In this document: positions 8,392-16,495 of the stretch, piece by piece
How the letters are laid out: each line of letters begins with the position of its first letter
Position numbering within the stretch: the stretch's first letter is position 1
Notes under the pieces: generated by a model
Seen by the model: the letters and a program-made list of their open reading frames with translations, nothing else
Database searches by the model: none
Told to the model about the DNA's origin: nothing
Assembly (NCBI GenBank): GCA_002376235.1
Contig: DFNX01000006.1
Coordinates: forward strand, 248,001-312,000
Reading direction: 5' to 3'
Source of the DNA: Neorhizobium sp. UBA3556
GTDB lineage: Bacteria; Pseudomonadota; Alphaproteobacteria; Rhizobiales; Rhizobiaceae
Length of the DNA: 64,000 bases
Made by a program: the position numbers and the translations under genes

Positions 8392-9449
8392 CCCTTCTCG
8401 TCGAAGCAAAACAGAAACTCGGCGCCTTTTCGCTCGATGCCGGCTTTTCGTCCGAAGGTGGCGTCACCGCGCTCTTTGGCCGTTCGGGTTCCGGCAAGAC
8501 GTCGATGGTCCGGATCATTGCGGGACTGGCGAAACCCGATCACGGGCGTCTGGAGATCGATGGCGAAGTGCTGGTGGATACGCAAAAGCGCATCTTCGTG
8601 CCGAAGCACAGGCGGCGCTTTGGTTATGTCTTTCAGGAAGGTCGGCTTTTCCCGCATCTCTCGGTTCGCCAGAACCTCACCTACGGGCGCTGGTTCGCGC
8701 CTAAGACTGCGCAGTTAGCCGAGTTCGACCGCATCATCGATATGCTAGGCATCGATGCGCTGCTGGATCGCCGCCCCGGCGGCTTGTCCGGCGGGGAAAA
8801 GCAGCGCGTGGCAATCGGCCGTGCCCTCCTCTCGGCACCGCGCCTGCTCTTGATGGATGAGCCGCTCGCCGCGCTTGATGAGGCCCGCAAGGCCGAAATA
8901 CTTCCCTATCTGCAACGGCTGCGTGACGAGATGGCCACGCCGATCGTTTATGTCAGCCATTCTGTCGCGGAAGTTGCGCAGCTTGCCGACAAGGTTGTGA
9001 TGATGGCGGCGGGCCGGGTCGAGGCGACCGGCACGCCCTCCGAAATCCTGTCGCTACCCTCCGCTGACCGGCGCGAAGCGGGCGCGGTTCTATCCGGCAT
9101 TGTTCAGAGGGTGGATCCTGCGCACGGGATTTCCACGGTCGGCCTGTCTGCGGCGGTCATGACCGTGCCGAGCGCCCGGCTCGTCGCAGGCCAGAGTGTG
9201 CGCGTGCATATTCCCGAACGGGATGTGATGGTCGCGACGATCCATCCACAAGGCCTGAGCGCGCTCAACATCATCGAGGGTCTCGTATCCGCAATCGAAC
9301 CCGACAGGGAAGGGATGGCACGTATTCACATCCGTTCTGGCGATGACATCGTGCTCGCCCGCATCACCATGCTTTCCGTCGAACGGCTGGAACTTGCCAT
9401 TGGCAAGCCCGTCTTCGCGGTGATCAAAACGGTGGCCTTGGAGCGTTAG
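8388..9449 (+). CDS. modC: Molybdate ABC transporter ATP-binding protein ModC
   Basis: A 353-residue ATPase of the molybdate importer. Walker A GRSGSGKTS (about residues 31-39), Q-loop FQEGRLFPHLSV, signature LSGGEKQRVAIGRALL, Walker B LLLMDEPLAALDEARK and switch His in VYVSHS are all present. The C-terminal ~70 residues (from NIIEGLVSAIEPD) form the Mop/TOBE molybdate-binding domain characteristic of ModC. Last gene of modABC; the Mo-box at 6741 should control all three. Confidence 0.96.
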   Translation: MTLLVEAKQKLGAFSLDAGFSSEGGVTALFGRSGSGKTSMVRIIAGLAKPDHGRLEIDGEVLVDTQKRIFVPKHRRRFGYVFQEGRLFPHLSVRQNLTYGRWFAPKTAQLAEFDRIIDMLGIDALLDRRPGGLSGGEKQRVAIGRALLSAPRLLLMDEPLAALDEARKAEILPYLQRLRDEMATPIVYVSHSVAEVAQLADKVVMMAAGRVEATGTPSEILSLPSADRREAGAVLSGIVQRVDPAHGISTVGLSAAVMTVPSARLVAGQSVRVHIPERDVMVATIHPQGLSALNIIEGLVSAIEPDREGMARIHIRSGDDIVLARITMLSVERLELAIGKPVFAVIKTVALER

Positions 9450-9575
9450 CAAACGCGAGCGCATTTTGACGACAAACTGTCAGCAATTGCCTTTCCTGCT
9501 CGCCAAAGGATTGACCAACGTCAGATCGCAGTCAATCTATAGGCGCAATACTGCTTCGGCTCGGGAGGACGATGC

Positions 9576-10637
9576 ATGCCTATCTTATCCGAAAGCCGAA
9601 AGAAAAACCGCGTCACGCTGCTTGATGTCGCCCGTTATGCAAGCGTCTCGCGCGCCACTGCATCGCTGGTCATCCGCAAGAGCCCGCTGGTCAGTACCGA
9701 GACCCGCGCCAAGGTCGAGGCGGCGATGAAGGAGCTCGGCTATGTCTACAATATGGGGGCCGCGCGCTTAAGGGCCGACCGAAGCCTGACGATCGGCGTG
9801 GTGATCCCCAACCTCGTCAATCCGTTTTTCACTGAGTTACTGGCAGGGATCGATCGGATCATCGATGCGGCCGGAATGGTGGTGATTCTGGTCAATAGCC
9901 GCGATCTCGTCACCCGTCAGGAAACGTTGCTGACACGCATGCGGGAGCACGGCGTCGATGGCATCATTCTCTGCCCTGCGGCAGAAACGGAAATGTTGCT
10001 GGTCGAGCGGATGGTGGAGTGGGAATTGCCTCTCGTCCAGGTTTTGCGCCGTGTTTCGGACGACTGCGATTATGCCGGTGTCGACTATGCGTTGGGGATG
10101 CGCCAGGCGGTCGACCATCTGGCCGATCTGGGACATCGTGATATCGCCTTTGCCCTGCATGGTCCGGTTCATTCGGCTTATCAGGAGCGGGTCGATGGCT
10201 TTCGAGATGCAATGGACGCGCGCGGGCTGGATCCCGGCAACATCATTCGCGTCCCGAACCATATTGCGGAAATTGCCGAAGCGGCCCCTCTCTTCGTCTC
10301 CGGCTCGCGCCGGTCAAGCGCTGTTGTCTGCTTCAATGATGTCGTTGCCCTTGGTCTTTCCGCAGGGTTCTACGATATCGGCATGACGGTCGGCCGCGAC
10401 TTCTCCCTGGTCGGCTTCGACGATGTTGCGGATGCCGAGGCGATGCGCCCACGTCTCACATCCGTTGCCACGTTCCCGGAAGCCATCGGCGAGGGCGCCG
10501 CCAAGCTGCTTCTGGACCGTCTGGACAAGCCGGATCTGGCGCCTCGCAAACTTGTGAATGCGCCGCAGCTGCACATTCGTCAATCAAGTGCCTTTTGGCA
10601 GGGGGGCGTTGGCGGTCGAGCCCAAAATGCGGGTTGA
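9576..10637 (+). CDS. LacI family transcriptional regulator
   Basis: A 353-residue regulator. The N-terminal LacI helix-turn-helix reads VTLLDVARYASVSRATASLVIRK with the hinge region around residue 60, followed by a periplasmic-binding-protein-like effector domain (GVVIPNLVNPFF to C-terminus). GGGAGGAC precedes the ATG. It is followed at once by a perfect 14-base palindrome with a central CG, the typical LacI-family operator form, and by an amino-acid-type ABC importer and a 2-hydroxyacid dehydrogenase. It very likely represses this operon; the inducer is unknown. Confidence 0.92.
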   Translation: MPILSESRKKNRVTLLDVARYASVSRATASLVIRKSPLVSTETRAKVEAAMKELGYVYNMGAARLRADRSLTIGVVIPNLVNPFFTELLAGIDRIIDAAGMVVILVNSRDLVTRQETLLTRMREHGVDGIILCPAAETEMLLVERMVEWELPLVQVLRRVSDDCDYAGVDYALGMRQAVDHLADLGHRDIAFALHGPVHSAYQERVDGFRDAMDARGLDPGNIIRVPNHIAEIAEAAPLFVSGSRRSSAVVCFNDVVALGLSAGFYDIGMTVGRDFSLVGFDDVADAEAMRPRLTSVATFPEAIGEGAAKLLLDRLDKPDLAPRKLVNAPQLHIRQSSAFWQGGVGGRAQNAG

Positions 10638-10655
10638 CGTTGTCGGACAACCGAA

Positions 10656-10669
10656 TTAGATCGATCTAA
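10656..10669. promoter_or_regulatory. LacI-type operator palindrome
   Basis: TTAGATCGATCTAA is a perfect 14-base palindrome with the central CG usual for LacI-family operators. It lies directly after the regulator gene and just before the ABC permease. A TTGACG at 10634-10639 lies 17 bases upstream of TAGATC, so the operator would cover the -10 region of a possible promoter. Confidence 0.65.
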
Positions 10670-10710
10670 ATTGTCGCATGGAGGTGCGACTTACGAGCGC
10701 GGAGGAGCCC

Positions 10711-11379
10711 TTGTACACTTTCAATTTCGAGCCTGTATTGGCAGGTTTTGACAAGCTCCTGATCGGCGCATGGGTGACGGTGCAGCTGTCCTGCGCGGCG
10801 ATGCTGATCGGCCTGATCGTGTCGATCCTCTGTGCCGCCGGCAAGACCTCGCGGGTCGCGCCGCTGCGCTGGGTGATCGATGCCTATATCGAGATCATCC
10901 GCAACACACCTTTCCTGGTGCAGATCTTCTTCATCTTCTTCGGCCTTCCGGCGCTTGGCATCAGACTGTCGCCGAACAGCGCCGCATTGGTCGCCCTGGT
11001 GGTGAATTTCGGCGCCTATGGCACGGAAATCATCCGCGCCGGCATCGAATCGATCCAGAAGGGTCAGGTCGAGGCCGGTACCGCGCTCGGCCTCTCCAAG
11101 CTGCAGATCTTCCGCTACATCATCATGAAACCGGCGCTCAGGACCGTCTATCCGGCGCTCACCAGCCAGTTCATCTATCTGATGCTGACCTCAAGCGTGG
11201 TCTCCGCCATCTCGGCCGACGATCTGGCGGCTGCTGGCAACGATCTGCAGTCTGCGACCTTCGCCAGCTTCGAGGTCTATATCGTCATCACGGCCATGTA
11301 TCTCATCATGTCGATCGGGTTCTCCGCGATCTTCTCGCTGATCGAGAGGGCTGCATTCCGATATCCGTTGAGCCGCTGA
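10711..11379 (+). CDS. Amino acid ABC transporter permease, HisM/GlnP type
   Basis: An inner-membrane permease of the polar-amino-acid importer family. The EAA loop is EAGTALGLSKLQIFRYIIMKPAL, and NTPFLVQIFFIFFGLP is the family's first-loop signature. I prefer the TTG at 10711 (222 residues): GGAGGAG lies immediately upstream, and the protein then opens YTFNFEPVLAGFDKLL like its relatives. An in-frame ATG at 10678 has no Shine-Dalgarno and almost touches the operator. It pairs with the next gene as a heterodimer. Substrate not deducible; the linked dehydrogenase hints at a hydroxy- or keto-acid-related compound. Confidence 0.88.
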   Translation: MYTFNFEPVLAGFDKLLIGAWVTVQLSCAAMLIGLIVSILCAAGKTSRVAPLRWVIDAYIEIIRNTPFLVQIFFIFFGLPALGIRLSPNSAALVALVVNFGAYGTEIIRAGIESIQKGQVEAGTALGLSKLQIFRYIIMKPALRTVYPALTSQFIYLMLTSSVVSAISADDLAAAGNDLQSATFASFEVYIVITAMYLIMSIGFSAIFSLIERAAFRYPLSR

Positions 11380-11392
11380 GGAGGGCCGGATC

Positions 11393-12052
11393 ATGCTTAT
11401 CAGACCTTTTGGCATCAACGAATTCTGGATCATCGTCATGGCGGCGCAGTGGACGATTGCGCTCTCCGCAATCGCCTTTGCCGGCGGCGGTGTCGGTGGC
11501 CTGCTGATCGCCCTTGCACGCGTCTCGGATGCGAAATTGCCACGCTTGCTCGCTACCGGTTTCATTCGTGTCTTCCAGGGGACGCCGCTTTTGATGCAGC
11601 TCTTCCTGGTGTTCTTCGGCATGAACATTTTGGGGTTTGCCATCAACCCGTGGATCGCGGCGGCTGTCGCCCTGACCCTGCACGCCAGTGCGTTTCTGGG
11701 TGAGATCTGGCGCGGCTGCATCGAGGCGATCCCGCCCGGCCAGCGTGAGGCAGCAACCGCGCTCGGCCTGCGCTACGTCAACCGCATGCGTTACATCATC
11801 CTGCCGCAGGCAAGCCGCATCGCGGTCGCGCCGACCGTCGGCTTCCTGGTGCAGTTGATCAAGGGCACCTCGCTTGCCGCGATCATCGGCTTTACCGAAC
11901 TCACGCGTCAGGGCCAGATCATCAACAATGCGACATTCAGCCCGTTCATGGTGTTCGGCACCGTGGCTGCAGTCTATTTCGTTCTGTGCTGGCCGCTTTC
12001 GCTGCTTGCACGTCGCATGGAAGTGAAGTTTTCCCGGTCGACAACGCGTTGA
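11393..12052 (+). CDS. Amino acid ABC transporter permease, second subunit
   Basis: A 219-residue partner permease with about five membrane helices. It has the QGTPLLMQLFLVFFG loop and the EAA loop REAATALGLRYVNRMRYIILPQA (residues ~115-140). The ATG is preceded by GAGGAGGG at 11379-11386, 13 bases after the first permease, so the two are cotranscribed and probably form a heterodimer. It belongs to the HisQ/GlnP branch of importers for polar amino acids or opine-like compounds, the latter common in Rhizobiaceae. Confidence 0.92.
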   Translation: MLIRPFGINEFWIIVMAAQWTIALSAIAFAGGGVGGLLIALARVSDAKLPRLLATGFIRVFQGTPLLMQLFLVFFGMNILGFAINPWIAAAVALTLHASAFLGEIWRGCIEAIPPGQREAATALGLRYVNRMRYIILPQASRIAVAPTVGFLVQLIKGTSLAAIIGFTELTRQGQIINNATFSPFMVFGTVAAVYFVLCWPLSLLARRMEVKFSRSTTR

Positions 12053-12062
12053 CCGGTCCTTT

Positions 12063-12082
12063 ACCGGCGGGAGGATGCCGGT
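12063..12082 (+). promoter_or_regulatory. Hairpin before the binding-protein gene
   Basis: ACCGGC and GCCGGT flank an 8-base loop in the 50-base gap between the second permease and the binding protein. There is no T tract, so it is more likely an mRNA-processing or stability structure than a terminator. Confidence 0.45.
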
Positions 12083-12102
12083 GGACAAGAAAGGGTAGGA
12101 AC

Positions 12103-12900
12103 ATGAATATTTCGAGACGCATGGCAATGGCCGGTATCAGTGCCGCACTGGTGATCGGGGCAACCGCTTCATTCGCATCGGCACAGACGGTCGAAACGAT
12201 CAAGCAGGCCGGCACTGTCAAGATCGGCATGATGGTAGATTTCCCGCCATTCGGCATCATGAACACGTCGAACGAACCGGACGGTTACGACGCCGATGTC
12301 GCCAAGTTGCTCGGCGCTGAATGGGGCGTAAAGGTCCAGATCGTTCCGGTCACCGGCCCGAACCGCATTCCCTATCTGCAGAGCAATCAGGTCGATCTGC
12401 TCGTGGCCTCGCTCGGCATTACCGAGGAACGCGCCAAGAATGTCGACTTCTCGCAGCCCTATGCCGGCATCTCTATTGGCGTGTTCGGCTCCTCCGACAC
12501 CAAGGTTTCCACCCCGGAAGACCTGTCGGGCAAGACGATCGGCGTCGCCCGCGCATCGACCCAGGACACAGCCGTCACCAAGGTCGCTCCGAAGGACGCC
12601 AAGATCCAGCGTTTCGATGACGATGCCAGCGCCGTGCAGGCTCTGCTCTCCGGCCAGGTCGAGCTGATCGGCGTTTCCAACGTCGTCGCCACCCAGATCG
12701 AACAGGCAGCTCCGGGCCGCTTCGATCAGAAACTGCAGCTCAGCCAGCAGGTTCAGGGCATCGCCGTTCGCAAAGGCTCGGCCGAGTTGCTGACCGCCGT
12801 CAACGCCTTCGTCGAGAAGGCCAAGGCCGATGGCGAATTGAACAAGATCCACGAAAAGTGGCTCGGTTCGCCGCTGCCGGATTTCGTCGCCAAGAAGTAA
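12103..12900 (+). CDS. Amino acid ABC transporter substrate-binding protein
   Basis: A 265-residue periplasmic protein. The signal peptide MNISRRMAMAGISAALVIGA...ASA precedes a family-3 solute-binding domain (GTVKIGMMVDFPPFG, then DGYDADVAKLLGAEWGV and GVARASTQDTAV). It feeds the two upstream permeases and the downstream ATPase. The ATG at 12103 follows GTAGGA and gives an intact signal peptide; a longer in-frame reading from 11986 runs into the permease gene and lacks any start signal. The family binds polar amino acids and derivatives; ligand unassigned. Confidence 0.92.
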   Translation: MNISRRMAMAGISAALVIGATASFASAQTVETIKQAGTVKIGMMVDFPPFGIMNTSNEPDGYDADVAKLLGAEWGVKVQIVPVTGPNRIPYLQSNQVDLLVASLGITEERAKNVDFSQPYAGISIGVFGSSDTKVSTPEDLSGKTIGVARASTQDTAVTKVAPKDAKIQRFDDDASAVQALLSGQVELIGVSNVVATQIEQAAPGRFDQKLQLSQQVQGIAVRKGSAELLTAVNAFVEKAKADGELNKIHEKWLGSPLPDFVAKK

Positions 12901-12924
12901 TCGAGACGTGAAGGAGTTCCTCGC

Positions 12925-13704
12925 ATGACCGAGGCAAAAGCGAACGCAGCAGCAGTGGCCGTGCGCGGGACTTCCGATCTCGCCGTGCATATAGAAGGCG
13001 TCAACAAGTGGTATGGCGCCTTCCACGCCCTCAATAACGTCAATCTCGAAGTGACCCGCGGCGAGCGTATCGTCATCTGCGGCCCGTCCGGTTCCGGCAA
13101 GTCGACGCTCATCCGCTGCATCAACCAGCTGGAAGTCATCCAGCAGGGCCGCATTGTCGTCGATGGCCACGACCTGACCGCCGGTGGCAAGAATGTCGAT
13201 CTGGTGCGCCAGGAAACCGGCATGGTGTTCCAGAGCTTCAACCTGTTCCCGCACATGACCGTTCTGGAAAACTGCACGCTCGCGCCGATGAAGGTGCGCG
13301 GCATTTCAAAGGCCGAAGCCGAAAAGACGGCCCGTCGCTTCCTTGAGCGCGTGCGCATTCCCGAGCAGGCCGAGAAATACCCTGCGCAGCTCTCCGGTGG
13401 CCAGCAGCAGCGCGTCGCGATCGCCCGCGCACTCTGCATGAACCCGAAGATCATGCTGTTCGACGAGCCGACCTCCGCGCTTGACCCGGAAATGGTCAAG
13501 GAGGTCCTTGATACGATGATCGACCTTGCCAAGGAAGGCATGACCATGCTCTGCGTAACCCACGAGATGGGATTCGCGCGTCAGGTGGCCGACCGGGTGA
13601 TCTTCATGGATCGCGGTGAAATTCTGGAAATGGGCCCGCCGGATACGTTCTTTGACAATCCGAAGAACGAGCGTCTGAAGAACTTCCTCGGCCAGATCTC
13701 CTGA
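12925..13704 (+). CDS. Amino acid ABC transporter ATP-binding protein, GlnQ type
   Basis: A 259-residue ATPase. Walker A GPSGSGKSTLIRC, Q-loop FQSFNLFPHMTVLEN, signature LSGGQQQRVAIARAL, Walker B IMLFDEPTSALDPEM and switch His VTHEMGFARQVAD are canonical for the GlnQ/HisP group. It follows the binding protein by 24 bases with AAGGAG before the ATG. It completes the LacI-controlled importer, order permease-permease-binding protein-ATPase. Confidence 0.95.
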   Translation: MTEAKANAAAVAVRGTSDLAVHIEGVNKWYGAFHALNNVNLEVTRGERIVICGPSGSGKSTLIRCINQLEVIQQGRIVVDGHDLTAGGKNVDLVRQETGMVFQSFNLFPHMTVLENCTLAPMKVRGISKAEAEKTARRFLERVRIPEQAEKYPAQLSGGQQQRVAIARALCMNPKIMLFDEPTSALDPEMVKEVLDTMIDLAKEGMTMLCVTHEMGFARQVADRVIFMDRGEILEMGPPDTFFDNPKNERLKNFLGQIS

Positions 13705-13728
13705 TCCAAGCTTAACAAGGATATATAG

Positions 13729-14664
13729 ATGAAACCGGACCTCCTGCTTCTCGAGCCGATGATGAAGCCGATCGAGGAGAAGCTCGACGCGCTCTACACC
13801 GTCCATCGCGCCTTTGACGCAAGCCAGAAACAGGCGATCGAAGAAGCCCTGCCGAGCATTCGTGCGGCGGCCACCGGCGGTGGCGGCGGTATTTCCAACG
13901 AATGGATCGAAAAACTGCCGAACCTCGGCGTCGTTGCCGTCAACGGTGTCGGCACCGACAAGATCGACCTGAAATTCGCCCGCGAACGCAATATCGATGT
14001 CGCCACCACGCTCGGCGTGTTGACGGATGATGTTGCCGATGTCGGCATCGCACTCATCCTCGCCACTCTGCGCCAGGTCGTCGCCGGAGATACCTATGTC
14101 CGTAGCGGCAACTGGAAGAAGGGCGGTTTCCCGCTTGCGACCAGCCCCAAGGACAAGCGCCTAGGCATTCTCGGTCTCGGCCAGATCGGCAAGGCCGTCG
14201 GCCGCAAGGCGGAAGCCTTCGGCATGGAGGTTCGCTACTGGAACCGCTCTCCGGTCAAGGACACGAGCTGGAAGGCTTGCGCCACACCCATTGACCTTGC
14301 AAAGGACAGCGACGTGCTCTGCGTCGTGATCTCCGCCAATGCAGAGACCTTCAATATAGTCAACGCCGAAATGCTCGAAGCGCTTGGCCCCAAGGGTTAT
14401 CTCATCAATATTGCCCGCGGCACGGTCGTCGACGAAGACGCACTGCTGGCCGCGCTCACGTCCGGCAAGATCGCCGGCGCTGGCCTTGATGTGTTCGTCA
14501 ACGAGCCGAACATCCGCGAAGAGTTCTTTACCGCGCCGAATACCGTGCTTCTTCCGCATGTCGGCAGTGCGACGGTCGAAACCCGTCTGGGCATGGGCGA
14601 AATGGTCCTGAAAAACCTTGCCGCCTATTTTGCCGGCGAAAAGCCGCCGACTACGGTCAACTGA
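13729..14664 (+). CDS. D-isomer-specific 2-hydroxyacid dehydrogenase (hydroxypyruvate/glyoxylate reductase-like)
   Basis: A 311-residue NAD(P)H-dependent oxidoreductase that interconverts 2-keto acids and D-2-hydroxy acids. The Rossmann motif is GILGLGQIGKAVGRKAEAFG (about residues 145-165). The catalytic Arg is in LINIARGTVVDEDAL, the Glu in LDVFVNEPNI and the His in LLPHVGSATVETR. It lies 24 bases after the importer ATPase and probably acts on the imported compound or its deamination product. A specific substrate cannot be read from the sequence. Confidence 0.9.
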   Translation: MKPDLLLLEPMMKPIEEKLDALYTVHRAFDASQKQAIEEALPSIRAAATGGGGGISNEWIEKLPNLGVVAVNGVGTDKIDLKFARERNIDVATTLGVLTDDVADVGIALILATLRQVVAGDTYVRSGNWKKGGFPLATSPKDKRLGILGLGQIGKAVGRKAEAFGMEVRYWNRSPVKDTSWKACATPIDLAKDSDVLCVVISANAETFNIVNAEMLEALGPKGYLINIARGTVVDEDALLAALTSGKIAGAGLDVFVNEPNIREEFFTAPNTVLLPHVGSATVETRLGMGEMVLKNLAAYFAGEKPPTTVN

Positions 14665-14676
14665 GGACAGCCAGCC

Positions 14677-14997
14677 ATGATCATCCGTCAGGCCTTTTTC
14701 GAAGGCTCGATCCATGCCGGCAAGGAAAACAGCTTCAAGGCTTACGTTGCAGAAAAGCTGATGCCGATGTGGCTGGCTTTTCCCGGCATCAGTGAGGTCA
14801 AGGTTCTCTACGCAGTCGAGCGGGACGAGGGCGCGCAATCTTTTCCGATGGTGCTCTGGACTGCCTATGACAGCCGCGACGCGCTTGCCGCTGCCTTGGA
14901 CTCTCCTGTCCGTTACGAGAGCCGTGAGATGACCAAAGGCCTGCTGGAGATGTTCGACGGGCATATCCACCACCACGTCTTCGATCTCGCTCTCTGA
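14677..14997 (+). CDS. Small protein, ferredoxin-fold dimer-like, unknown function
   Basis: A 106-residue soluble protein directly downstream of the dehydrogenase, last gene before a terminator. It opens IIRQAFFEGSIHAGKENSFKAYV and contains VLWTAYDSRDALAAALDSPVR, a pattern reminiscent of the dimeric alpha/beta-barrel group (EthD, Dabb, ABM). The similarity is judged by eye only. A C-terminal HIHHHVFDL run carries three consecutive-range histidines. Such small proteins often act as isomerases or monooxygenases on small acids; role in this operon unknown. Confidence 0.75.
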   Translation: MIIRQAFFEGSIHAGKENSFKAYVAEKLMPMWLAFPGISEVKVLYAVERDEGAQSFPMVLWTAYDSRDALAAALDSPVRYESREMTKGLLEMFDGHIHHHVFDLAL

Positions 14998-15009
14998 TCA
15001 TGACATTAT

Positions 15010-15044
15010 AGTCCCTCGCTCATCTACGATCAGCGAGGGACTTT
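15010..15044 (+). terminator. Rho-independent-type terminator of the LacI/ABC operon
   Basis: An 11-bp stem AGTCCCTCGCT / AGCGAGGGACT with an 11-base loop, ending in CTTTC, lies 13 bases after the last plus-strand gene. The facing PAS gene ends at 15077, so it may serve both strands. The T run is short. Confidence 0.7.
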
Positions 15045-15076
15045 CTGCCCTGCAGTCCCATTGCAATAATGGACAA

Positions 15077-16312
15077 TCAAACGTCTTCGGTCGCGTAAGC
15101 CTCCAACAGGCGCGACGTGCCCATTCGCAGAGCGTCGTTGGCCTGCAGGATATCGGCAAGGCCGGCCTGAACGATATCCTGAAACGCTTCCAGATCCATG
15201 ATGAGATCGTTCACCACGGCGACACTGAGGCGACCGGATTCCACTTTTCCCATGATGCGGATCGCAGCCAGGCCGGAAGCCAGTCGCTTCATCTCGGAGA
15301 CCATCTCGAAGAAACTCTTCAGTTCCTGTTCGATCCCGGTCAGGCTCTTTAATGCCTCGGTCTGGTAGGTTGATTGCTGCTGGTCGAGATAGTTTTTCTC
15401 TGTCGCATGGTCCACGCCCTCTATGGGCACCTCTTCCCTGAAACTGCTGGCGATTTCCTGCTGGACATAGGAGGTGGCAAGCAGAAACGCTCCCACATTG
15501 ATGGTGTGGGATACTTTGAGAGCGGCCTCCAGAAACCCCTCGAGACCTCGCTCTATCTCCTCGGACAATGTGTTGTAGTTCGTTGAGATGGTAGCGATCG
15601 CGGCACCGGTCTCGCCGATCTGGCCAGCATGAACGAGCAGATTGAGCGGAACGAACCTGTAGGTCAGATAGCCTTCGGATATCTGGCGCGCCGCCGCCAG
15701 CAGCCGTGCCGCCGCCGGCATCAACCGTTCATAGAGCGCCAATGTTTGCCGAGGCGGTTTCTTCAGGCTTTCGTTGCGACCGGAAAACTCTGCGGCCAGG
15801 CTCGCCGCCATGAAGGCATCGTAGCTTTCAAAACCGAGCGCGGCCAAGCGTGCCATCAGCCGCGCCGCGCTATCCGCCGGCGGCAATTTCTCCTCCGCTT
15901 CTATCCGTGCCAGCGATGCATATTCGGCCTGAACGACGCCGAATATTGCGCTGCTGGGCTTGATGCGGACGGAAAGAAAGCCGCCTTCGCACGGCGTTAT
16001 GATTGCGTAGACCCAATAATAACGCCCGTCCTTACTCTTGTTCTTGACATAGGCGCCTGTCTGCAAGCCCTTTTTCAGGCGATCCCAAAGCAGCCAGAAG
16101 ACGGCACGCGGCACTTCTTCGTGCCGGATGATGTTGTGAGGTTTTCCTGCGAGTTCGCTCCAGGAATATCCGCTGATGCGTTGGAAGACCTCATTGCCCG
16201 CCTGAATTTTGCCGCGTGTGTCGGTCCGGGAGAAGAATATCTCCGGAAAGCCGAAAGGAATTTCTATTTCGCGATATAAATATGATTGTTCGGATGTCTC
16301 TGAATAATCCAT
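15077..16312 (-). CDS. PAS domain protein with degenerate chemoreceptor-like C-terminus
   Basis: A 411-residue protein without membrane segments. An Aer-like PAS domain occupies about residues 15-135 (FFSRTDTRGKIQAGNEVFQRISGYSWSELAGKPHNIIRHEEVPRAVF, then KNKSKDGRYYWVYAIITP). The helical C-terminal half carries LNLLVHAGQIGETGAAIATISTNYNTLSEEI. This is arranged like the MCP signalling tip (N-L-L-A-L-N-A-A-I-E-A-A-R-A-G-E), but the consensus residues are largely replaced. It may be a soluble redox/energy sensor, with coupling to CheA/CheW doubtful. No chemotaxis genes are adjacent. Monocistronic, with a promoter region shared with nothing recognisable. Confidence 0.8.
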   Translation of the reverse strand: MDYSETSEQSYLYREIEIPFGFPEIFFSRTDTRGKIQAGNEVFQRISGYSWSELAGKPHNIIRHEEVPRAVFWLLWDRLKKGLQTGAYVKNKSKDGRYYWVYAIITPCEGGFLSVRIKPSSAIFGVVQAEYASLARIEAEEKLPPADSAARLMARLAALGFESYDAFMAASLAAEFSGRNESLKKPPRQTLALYERLMPAAARLLAAARQISEGYLTYRFVPLNLLVHAGQIGETGAAIATISTNYNTLSEEIERGLEGFLEAALKVSHTINVGAFLLATSYVQQEIASSFREEVPIEGVDHATEKNYLDQQQSTYQTEALKSLTGIEQELKSFFEMVSEMKRLASGLAAIRIMGKVESGRLSVAVVNDLIMDLEAFQDIVQAGLADILQANDALRMGTSRLLEAYATEDV

Positions 16313-16495
16313 GAGTTAAACTTTCGCTGCAAGAAAAAATCCCCCCTTCTCTATGGAGCGTTTCTTGCACCGAAAAATTCTACTGTCATGCCTGTTTTTG
16401 GGCGAAGCTGATGAACGTCAAGTCTGCGACAATATCTCAAAATTTAATGATCGGAAGTGGGCTTAACCGGTATGCCGTCGGTGAACTGGAAGAGA

